Origin: Pelodera strongyloides
Lineage: Eukaryota; Nematoda; Chromadorea; Rhabditida; Rhabditidae
Length of the DNA: 64,000 nt
Reading direction: 5' to 3'
Assembly (NCBI GenBank): GCA_036852015.1
Contig: JAANDG010000025.1
Span: 248,001 to 312,000 of the forward strand
Shown here: positions 27,201 to 38,700 of the stretch, piece after piece
Layout of the letters: each line of letters opens with the position of its first letter
Numbering within the stretch: position 1 is the stretch's first letter
The notes under the pieces: generated by a model
What the model saw: the letters and a program-made list of their open reading frames with translations, nothing else
Database searches by the model: none
What the model was told of the DNA's origin: nothing
Translations under genes and position numbers: made by a program

Positions 27201-30200
27201 ATTTAAAATTTGTTTTACGCTTCGAGAGCGTGCACCCTTATTCAAGGGAGTTCAAAGTACAATTTCAAGGTTTGTTTATGACATGTTCCGCAGAGGTCCT
27301 GAGCAGTAGGCGACGAGTTCCAGATGACAAATTGCTCGACGTCTTCGGGCTAGGGCTACGGGTAGTGAACTACTAGGAAACGGTGAAAACGACAAGAAGG
27401 GTGAACGAAGAAGCAAACAAAGGAAGAGAAATTCACCTCAAGCACGCGCTTTCACCGGGCCCGCATGGGCACAGAGTCCCTCCGAGTGCTAGTCCTGTTC
27501 TAGGGCAGGCCACACCCCGGGCAGAACACTTCCCGCATTGCCTAAACGATGAACAATATTAATAATAATATTAATGTGATTTATATAACGAAATGTTCAA
27601 ATGGTCCACTAAAATTCAAATGGGCGCGAAAATGTGAAGATTCAGTACATGAAAACTTCAGATCAAAACTTTATGCATTCCCATATATTGAAACGTATGT
27701 TGACTATCTTCATTCTCAAATATTGAAACGTATGTTTAACATCTCTATTCTTATATTGAAACATATGTTGAAAATACGTTTCGTGAGCCATGTAAGTATT
27801 TCGGTCACATAAACCTTGGAAGATACGTTTCCGGAGTTTCATATATAAGGATGAAACCTATTTCGATAATGGAAAGCTGCTTCAGACGGCGTTAGCTGAC
27901 TGGTTTAGAATAATATTTAACTCACACACAAATGCTCGCCACATCCTTTACCCAGAGATGCTCATTCGGAGGGCATACTGTATGCGAACTTCCGGCACTT
28001 TGTTTCGATTTGTTTAACGCTTGCCGGGGAGTGCTGTATGGAGAAGAGGAAGCTGAGGGAGCCTGAAAATATTTTTTTTAAATAATATTTATTTATTTAT
28101 TTTGATGCCAATATTCACGGTAGTATCTATTAATTTCACAACCAAACAATGCGAATTGCTAGTCCTTGAAACAGTATTGTTAAAGAGTCAGGCCCATTTC
28201 AGGTAATTCCTATTTTTGACCACTCCATCTGATTTTCGTGTCGGATGCAATTTTTTTTATATATTTTTTGCGCAACATCCACGCCATAACCCAGTAGCGA
28301 GCTCAAACGCATGCTTATTGTGTACTGACATTTATTACCGTATTCGGCGTTAGGTATATTGTCTATTTTATTTTATAAGGTGAAATATTGAAAAGTGAAT
28401 AATAAGTTGAGGGCTTTTACGGTACACTTGACAAATTTTGAATTGGACTGCTGGTGTACCAGTAAATATATATTTGTCAACTTTGCGCATCACTGAGCTC
28501 TCGTTCTTCAACTAAAGGAACCAAAAAATACCTCAACTCGTCCGCACTGATTCAAATTGTTCAGTCCCCACGTGTACAAATGTCCGTGGCGTGTGACGGC
28601 GGCAGCATGCGTTTTTCCGAGAGAAATTGAGACTAGATGGACTCCTTCGAGGCCAGATACTAAACAAATTACAAGGTGAAAAAAGTGCTCCGTATTATGC
28701 AAATTTCAAGTTTTCGAGAAAGTCAGGAATGTTCCCGATTGCTCTGTAAAGCGAAATACTGGCTGGTTTTTGAAGCGCATTGAGTAAACCAGCATTTTAT
28801 GCAGGATATGCAAATGACCATAAATTTGAATAAAAAATCGACCTAAATTCGAGAAAATTAGCATAAATCCGTTAGAAAACAATTGTCCACGATGCGCGTC
28901 TTAAAAACCGGCCGGCGTTTCTCCTTACAAAAATACTTTTGGTGAAGTATCTCCCCAGATTGGTTTACCACACAAACTCGATAAGAATGTAGCACAGTGG
29001 TGGTGCGCACCAGTTGTTGGCGCTGACCATTGTTGGATAGATATCGGTGTTGTCCATTTAATGCTTATCTGACGGCGCCTACTGCGCAGTACCTACGCGG
29101 AATATGCCATAGGCAAACTTGTATTGAACTACCTCGAATAAAGGTGCACGACGTTGACGCGTAAAGGATTTAGTTAGTGATTTATTATGAGACTGCCTAA
29201 AATAAAGTGTCCGCATTCGTCTTAACGCTATCAAATTCACGTACCAAGTCCGCTTTCCGGATGCGTTCTCATAGCATGTCTGCCGAACGCGTAAGCCCTT
29301 CCATTTTCCGTTACATATGCAAAGCAGGCGGCAGAAGCTGCCACGCAGATTGCTTTTCTTCTAAAAAAAAGGTTTCTAGTAACCTAAATTGTGAATAGAA
29401 CACCTAGTTCGTTTCCACAAATTGGATAGGATAGATTAGTAAGATAAGGTGGTTCAAATACTAAATTTTGAGATTTTTGATTATCTTGCTTAAAAAAGGA
29501 TCGCAGTCACTACAAAATCATCATTTTGCTTCGAGTGTACATGAATTTAGTAAAGAATAAAGAAAAATACTTTCCCAAAACCGAATAATTAGAATTCCAA
29601 TTCAGGGAGTGAACAAGTAGAAAAGTAGTTCTACTTAACTACCGCGGGATTATGAAACGTGTAGTGATATGCCTGCAGACCCTTGCACTATATGTAAAAA
29701 TATAATATGCAGATACTTGCCGAAATAATTTGCATACTCCCGATTGGGAAGCAGCTGTATGAACACGCTTCGTGATCTTGCGGTAGCTTAGTAGAACTAC
29801 TTTTCTACTTGTTCACCCCCTGAGTTGCAATTCAAATTATTCGGTTTTGGTAAAGTATTTGTCTCTATTCTTTACTAAATACAAGTAACCTCGAAGAAAA
29901 ACGATGATTTTGTACAGATGAGTCCTCCTGTTAATTAGACGACTCGCTTCAGTGATCACGGAATTTGCATAATTGTACAATGACCCTAATTATCACAGTA
30001 CTTACCTATTCGCTGTCTGGAGTCTCCTCAGTTTCCCCGCTCTTTTCCGGTCGTCTCCCCCTGCCACCCAGACGTGACCACCACCCGAACGAAAGAGAAC
30101 ATTTTCACTCCCGACACACAGTTGTACAATCTGCTCGGGGAGCACGAGCTCCATCCAAGTTGAGCCAGTTTCCTAAATATTTACTTACGAGCTGAGTACA

Positions 30201-33200
30201 ACAGAAAGCATTTAGACGGTGGGCTGTCGCAAAAAAAAAGATGTGTGCCATATGTGCGCCATGTCAACCTTTGTTCAAATAGAAAACTTTTCACTGCATA
30301 GTGAAGCCAAGCTCCCAGGGAAGTGCGGGGCCCACCAAGACCCGCTTAGAAATTTATGATGCCGTTTCGACTACGAATCTACTTACAAATTTACATTCAG
30401 GAATTAAAAAATTTTTTTAAAGGAATTAAAAAATTGTAAGATGACCCACCTGTAGTCCGAACCTTGTCCCATTTCCCGCATAAAACACTTTTCCACTTCG
30501 GGCCAACAAAAAGGCCACGTCTCTGCCCATGTGAAGGTCGGCTGCCTGGTCTAAAACAGAAGAAGTTAATGAGTTATGGCACATAAAGCGAAATACCGGC
30601 GGTTTTGAAACGCACCGTGGACAACTGAATTCGTACGTATGTATGCTAATTTGCTAAAATTTAGCTCGATTTTTTATTCTAACGTATGTTCCTTTGCATG
30701 AGCTGCACAATACGCTCGTGTACTCGATGTGTTTCAAAAACCAGCCGGTATCTCGCTTTAATAGTTTAAACGACTAATAATTATTTATTCAGCGGACTTC
30801 TTTATGAAATTCACTTACTTTGCAAAGAAACGGGTAAACTATGCGGTAGATTGTGTGGCACTGGTTCCACATCACCAAAAGTACCGTAGGCAACTTCGGT
30901 CAATCGATACTTTTGCCGAGTTTTTGTGTCGGAACTAGAGACAAAACTATCGTTTAGAGCAGATACCTGAAAAATCACATACATAAAATTAGAGCAATTA
31001 TTCTAAAGGGTACAATCATTGCTTCTATCCTCATCTCTCTCTCTCTCTCTCTCTGTCTATCTCTATCTAGGTCTCTAGATGTCTAGATGTCTAGATCTCT
31101 TGCTCTCTCTCTGGATTTATCTCTGGATTTCTCTATCACTCTCCCTCTGGATCTACTCGTCTACAAGTCTTAAAAAGATAATCAACAATTAATTTACCAC
31201 AAGAATCGAATGCGAATCGATATTTGCTTGATAAAAGGTAGTTCCGTCTGAGAATATAGCACTCTGTGTACAAGTCGTCGGAAGAATAATCTCACCGATT
31301 TCCCTGGAAGACTATAAATTACTTTATAATGCAATCAATGCCCAATTGCTAGAAATGGAAAAAAATCTTCAAATACTCGATGGATAAATGTCTAAATACA
31401 GATTCTACATAACATTATATTCACTGATTACAAGTGTTACAGAGGTTTGGGATTTTTGCATCGCTAAAGAAAAAGAAAAAAGGTTTGAAGGAATCATCAT
31501 TCTGTTGGTCGCCATTACGCTGAGGAAACTTGGGTGTTGTGGCGCAAATTAGGCAAAGCTGCGGCAAGCAAGCATTTTGCTGCAAGAGGCTGATCATTTT
31601 TCACCGGTACTAACCGAAGTGTATCCGTGTCCAGAACCCAAACTCGACTCGACTGTCCTCTTCGCAAATAAAGTGACGAGTTGCAGAACGAGAGAACGCA
31701 ATTACGGCTGAAATAAAAAGGAAATCCATAGACATACAGAATATAAAAATAAATTCAGGAGGTACAAACAAAGTGCCGGTAATGAGTATGGGTATGAGAC
31801 CCCATTTCGTAAAAATTTCTAAATCCCGTAATCTAAATCCCGTTGTCAAACACTTTGGCTTTTGGTGGTGCAGTGCGGTAGCTTACAATAGACGATCAGA
31901 GCTGCACTGCATATCAATCCTTCATTATGAAGCACTTACTCACTGTCCCTCAGAAAACAACGGACGCGTAATCCACATGATGATATGTGTGCTCTTCTAA
32001 TGATTTTCTCGAACTATTTCTGTCCTATGCTAAATATATTTTGGGGCCTTTAAATAACCGACCTCGCTTTCATCATCGTGTTCGAAGCGTACAATTTTCC
32101 AACAATTGTCTCCGAAAGTCCGCTACCCATCTTATATAAACCGAGGTAGTTCAGTACATAAACGTAGGCACCTGAGAATGGGGTAACTGCAGTTTGCCTC
32201 TTACAGCTAATAATATCAATTCTGGTTTATTTAGTAAACGAAGGCCTTTTTCTATTTAAGAAATTATCCTACTAGCAGTCGTTGTGTCGCCAGAAGCAGC
32301 CCTACCATGAATAAGTGCTCTCCCATGAATTTCTGTGCCCTTCTGTGCATTTCCAGCACATATTGGAACCAGAAACCCCGTTTCACACCACTTTACTAGA
32401 AATAAACTAACCATCGCAAGCAATTGCGGCGTACAATCTACGGTCGTCATCCGGTGTTTCTGGGGATTGATCCGAGGGTAATTGCGACATGTCGAATGAG
32501 CACAGAACTTGATGGTCACTCAAATTTGCCGACCACCAATCGCCGCTAGGATAATTGGATAATTAGTATAATTGGGTAATTCGATAATTAGCGCTTAAAG
32601 GGTCAGGCCCATTTCAAATGACCCCTATTTTTGATGATTTCATCTGGTTCTCCATGTCAAATATAGTAGGATGCAATATTTTTCTAATTTTCAAGCGCAA
32701 AATTCACACACTATTCATCAATTTACCGTGGGCACTCATACCCAACTATTTATCGCAGTTGGCACGCCCAATTGCGCTGATTGGCCAATCTCGCAGATGC
32801 CACGCCCAATATAGCATATTCCCCAATTAGCGCGAAGGGGCGTGACAACTGCGATAAATAGTTGGGTATGACTGGCAATGGTAAATTGCCGAATACTGCG
32901 TGAATTTTGCGCTTGAAAATTAGAAAAATATCGTATCCTACTATATTTGACATAAAGAGTCAGATGGAATCATCAAAAATAGGGGTCATTTGAAATGGGC
33001 CTGACCCTTTAATTACTATTATTGGATAATTAGTGCTCAATTACTATCACTGTTCTTAGCACATCACCCCAGTGTTTAATCTCCGTTTTTCTACTTATAC
33101 TTTCGGCGTTGTGTGTAGTCACGGAAGTTCGGTCGCCCTCTCTAACGAGAAATTTCACAACATTTTCACTAATATTTACTATCTAAATATTTTTGCATCT

Positions 33201-35710
33201 GTTCTTTCCCTTGTAAGCCTTATGATTCCGAGTAAAGGTCTGTAAAGTAATAAGAAATTACTTTTTTTATGTAAGATTCAGATGTTTTATTTTTTGTTTC
33301 TTTCACAGGCGTTTTTTTTAGCTAAACATACAGATTTTAATTTGTTTTATTTTGTCTACATACAGTGTTCAGATAAATTCCGTGAAGTTTAGGCAGTATA
33401 AAAGAAATATTGAGAAAAAAAATAAACAGCTTCGAATCGGGTCTTCCTTGACGCACTTCGAGTTTTTTTATCTATATTGAATGCCTATTTTACAGTAATA
33501 TGTCTGCAATATGACTCTCTCTCTCTCTCTCACTCTCTCTCTCTCTCTTGCTCTCTCTCACTCTTGCTCTCTCTCACTCTCTTTTTCACTCACTCTCTCT
33601 CTCTCTCTCTCTTACTCTCTCTCTCGTACTCTCTCCCTTACTCTCTCTCTCTCACTCTCTCTCACTGAATGTTAGAATTAGTTAAGCTAAAGACTTCTCC
33701 CTTTGACTGACCCTTTAAAGATAATATTCTACCTCGAATCCTCTCCGTGATAAACTCGCTGTTGTACATACATTGCCAATCGATGTAGATTCTCTGGCAC
33801 TTGAATTTGGTCGGAATTTGTAGAGGCACTCTAAAAAAAAATGAAATATTTCAGAAATGGTTCGCTATATTTTGTTCGCGGCTATATGTGGTTTTGCCGT
33901 GTGTGCCCCAGTTCCAGATCTTGTAGAAGAGCTAAGCCAGCAGCCAGGCGTGAAGCGGTTTGCAGGTAACAGAGTGATAAATTGGTTATGGCCGAATTAA
34001 AGGGTCAGGCCCATTTCAGACCCCTATTTTTGATGATTCCATCTGATTCTTTATGTCAAATATAGTAGGATACGATATTTTTCTAATTTTCAAGCGCAAA
34101 ATTCACGCAGTATTCAGCAATTTACCATTGCCAGTCATACCCAACTATTTATCGAAGTTGTCACGCCCCTTCGCGCTAATTGGGCAATATGCTCTATTGG
34201 GCGTGGCAATTGCGATATTGGCCAATTAGCGCGAAGGGGCGTGACAACTGCGATAAATAGTTGGGTATGACTGGCAATGGTAAATTGCTGAATACTGAGT
34301 GAATTTTGCGCTTGAAAATTAGAAAAATATCGTATCCTACTATATTTGCCATGGAGAATCAGATGGAATCATCAAAAATAGGGGTCATTTGAAATGGGCC
34401 TGACCCTTTAAGGCACACAAGTTTTTCTTCCCGTTTATCGAAAGATGATGCAGGGAGCCGCGAATAAACATGTCTTATATGGCGCAATCAACCATTTGGA
34501 AGGAGTAAATCAACATAGAATACAACCAAATGATTCACAAGGGCATATTTATTTGGCAGCTTACATGCTCCCAAAATCTTTCAATAAAACGAAAGAAACG
34601 GAACACTTAATTCTCGTGAGCCTCCTCCTTTAAGCTGCAAAAGATGGATTTATAGTTAATTCACTAAATGCCCCTGAAAAAGTCTCAGGTTTGATTCAGG
34701 TGTGATAAGTGGACCGCTAAGTGGACCACGAAAGAGTTTAAAGAGAAATACCGGCCGGTTTTTGAAACGCATCGAGTACACCAACATTCTTATGCGTCAT
34801 ATGCAAGTGAGAATATAGCATAAAAAATAGACCCCAATTAGACCCCACTTCGCATAAATACATAAGAATGCAGTTGTCCACGATGCGTTTCAAAAACCGG
34901 CCGGTATTTCGCTTTAAGTTAATCGGGAACTAGTTTTTTGTCGTGTAAATTTTGGTGTGAACCTTCCTTTCTCAATTTTACAGCACTACTTCCCAGAGAG
35001 ATTATCGCTATCACGGACACGATAGATATGGACGATTTTGTTGCATTCAAGCAACTTTTCGGTGTCTTTCTGGCTAACGAGCAGGTGCCTTCTGCTGAGG
35101 TTGGTACAACGAAACTCAAGAGTGGCGCGAGGCAACAGTTTGGGGGTGTTTCCCGCAAAAGAATTTGATGCGCGCCGCAAAAGTTTTTTCACCGTCTCTG
35201 GTTGCCGTTTTGGTGCAGGACCCCCAAACTGTTGCGGGAAACACCCCCAAACCGTTGCCGAAAGGTGCGGAAACGGTGCGGGAAAAGCAGCAACTGCAAA
35301 AAGAAAGCAGCGTGTTGGCTTCGAACCCTACACTCTTGTTAGATACTTTCTCTGAGCAGCGCCTTAGACCACTCGCCACACAACTCATGTGAGATCTGTG
35401 CTTGCGGAAAAATATTAGTACAACAACTGCACTTACGGCAGATCCTCCGAGCGCTTTCAAAAACGTTGCCGAAAAGGTACGGAAATGGTGCGGGGCGCAA
35501 GTTGCGCCCCGCACCATTTCCGCACCTTTTCCGCACCTTTTCGGGAAACCCTTTGCGTGCCATTTCTATTCTGCGCGCATTGTGTTTCCCATTCCTTTGC
35601 GGCGCGCATTTTGTTTCCCGAAATGGTGCGGCGCGCAACTCATCGGCTCTCAGTGTATGTTTGAGGGAGTTGCGCGATAGAAGGAGAGAGAGGGAGAGCT
35701 ATAGGCTATA

Positions 35711-35784
<74 letters not shown>

Positions 35785-38700
35785 GGGGAACAGTGAGACA
35801 GAGAGAGAGTTATATACAGACAGAGGAGAGAGAGAGAGAAAGAGATAGAGAGAGAACGAGAGAGAGAGAGAAAGCGAGGGGGGCGATAGAGCAATCTATT
35901 TCGATTCAATAAATGAATAAATTCTTATTTAGCTATTGGAAAAACTCGAGGAAATCAATCCGAAAACTTTTGCCAAGACACAGCAACTTACTGAAATTAT
36001 AAAGAGGAAAATCGAAGCTCTCACTCCTGCTGTCAGGAAACTCTTTCAAGCTGTCGGTATTTGCTGGTATACGGTAGACGACCAGAATTAGCATATTGTG
36101 AAATGTAGCCGGAATTGACGTTAGCATAAGGTAGGGAAATTGGGTTTTTCGCGTATTGTTTGGAAACACAGCGTTGCGTCTGTGACGCTGCCGAGGTCTA
36201 AAGTTCAACGTGTCCGTATGCTGTTAGTTTTGCTGGGTAACTATCAGGAACTCACAAACCAAACTTTCTTTAGCATATATGTGAAAGATTGCAGTTTGTT
36301 GTCCAAGTACGCGAGGTGATCGTTAGTGAAAAGCTCAGCGAAGACGACTATACTTCTGAGGAAAAAAAGGTTTCATTTCATTTTCTACGAAACGTTCTGG
36401 AAGCAGACACGCAGAGCGAGAGAGAGAGAGAGAGAGTGAGAGAGAGAGATGAAAAACTACAAACTATAAACTGCAGACTACATGTACATACTTCTAGGCC
36501 ATTGAGAAAAAAATCATGGATATATACGAGGCGTTCAACGATTCCGATCACGAATCACTCAAAGAACAATTCCCGGAAATCTACGCTTATATCTTGGAAG
36601 AAGAGAAAAAGAAGAAAGAAGTGGAAGAGGTGGAGGAGGTGGGGGAGGTGGATGAGGTCGAAAAGGTCGAGGAGGTCGAGGAGCACGAGGAGGAGCATAA
36701 GGATGAGGATGAGGAGGAGCATGAGGAGGAGGTGGATCAGGAGGAGGACTTTGAAGTTTATCCTCATCTACCAGTTATTCCACAATAAAACCTATTGTTA
36801 GCAAACTTTGTGATTCTTATCTTATACGATAAAACATGAATTTATGAGGGTTGCGTGGTTAGCCCAAACAAAATATCGTCATTAACAGTCAAGTGTTTGC
36901 TCACTAGATATCGATCCTTTGATGTACATCGTTTTAGGTATTAGGTAAAGAAAAAATAAATACAGTATATAACCAACCGTAGTCCTGGTTACCGTATCCC
37001 CGAGAAATGCGGCCACGGAAGACAAAAGAAATTCTGGAGTTGCACAAGCGACAGATAGTGCGGCAAGGCATGAAGAGGCTAGAGCAGAGACAGACGAACT
37101 ACCTGAAAAGGACATACTTACAAAAAACGATGTTTTTGAATCTCAAATATGCATTTTTGAATATAACCTCGTTACTGTAATGGGCTTTTGAGACTTAATC
37201 CTATTGCAAAATATGAACGCAAAGCTAATACTATTGAAGGCGTTTCTGTGTATAAAGACGATTTTGTTTGCGCTTTGATGCCATAAGACCATAACTAAAT
37301 TTAGGTGTGGCTTAATTGTAAATTTATCAAAAGATGAAAAGATACCTTCAAGGCGCAATTGTTTCAACATGTTGTGCATTTCGAGTAGTGGTGCCTTTGG
37401 CTCCGAGTTTAGAGCTTCCGGCGGCAAATTTTGAAGTATGTTGAGAAGCGTTTGCATAGCCTGAAATTACAAACAAACGTTCAGAATTTGGTCAGTCTTT
37501 GTTTGGGGCGTGCGCGGACGGAAAATCAATACTCTATTTTTTCGTCCAATGTAAGAAGCATAAAACAATATATGTTATGTGCAGAATATATGTTATGAGC
37601 AGAAAAAATTGTTAATTGTGATCCTATGATCGTTTCATTGAACATTATAGTCCAGAAGGGATAAAAATAACTATTCAAATTTAGGGAAAAGTTTAGTGTT
37701 CATGTAGTAAGTCGTAAGACTATATCTCTTCTTTCCACAGTACCTGTGCGCATAATTCCGGATCGCGTTTGCTGAGTTGCCATAGCACGGAGAACATACA
37801 ATTCAACCCGATGGACACTATTTGAGACCCGGGCTGCAATCAATATCATTAGGGGTTGAACGAACCTTGGGCTAGCGAGAAAGAGTTATTTGCAAACAAA
37901 ACAAAATAAATAAATGTAAAGGTAAAACCTTGTTGTCAACATTCGCTTCCCTCAATTCATCGAAATTCGGCAACTCTGATTCTCGTTCCTGCTCGGAAAA
38001 CGCAGAATTCTCCAGCAAAGGACCATATCTGAAAGCAGAATTAAAGGATCGCAGTCACTCCAAAATCATCATTTTGCTTCGAGTTTACTTGAATTTAGTA
38101 AAAAATAAAGAAAAATACTTCACCAAAACCGAATAATTTGAATTCCAACTCAGGGTCAGAACAAGCAGAAAAGTACTTATACTTAACTACCGCGGGATTA
38201 TGAAACGTGTAGTGATATGCCTGCAGACCCTTGCAGTATATGTAAAGATATAATATGCAGATATTTGCCGAAATAATTTGCATAATCCCGATCGGGAAGC
38301 AGCTGTATGAACACGCTTCGTGATCCTGCGGTAGTTAAGTAGAACTACTTTTCTACTTGTTCACTCCCTGAGTAGGAATTCAAGTTATTCGGTTTTGGTA
38401 AAGTATTTGTCTCTATTCTTTACTAAATACAAGTAAACTCGAAGAAAAACGACGATCTTGTAGTGACTGCGATCCTTTAATAGGAAAACGCAAAAAAAAA
38501 GCTTTTCATTTTCGTGTTTCTGTAGAACTCCAAAAATTGAAAATCAGCGATGCTATAGTTCTTTATTTAGATTATAACTTTCCCATATATAGTCATACAC
38601 TGTAGTGACTGTACTGTAGTCTGTGGGCCACGTTTGAATTTTGATAAAATAAATTTCCTTACTTCAGCACAATCTTGCGGGCGATGGCAACCGTAGCAAA

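Noticed and set aside
34919..35711. Overlapping long open frames on both strands
   Set aside because: Apart from FAR exon 2, they lie in the GC-rich inverted-repeat cluster. Opposite-strand frames mirror each other because of the palindromes.
36289..36801. 170-codon plus frame ending in Arg/Met-rich repeats
   Set aside because: It reads the FAR acidic exon in the wrong frame. The spliced model keeps phase and a signal peptide.
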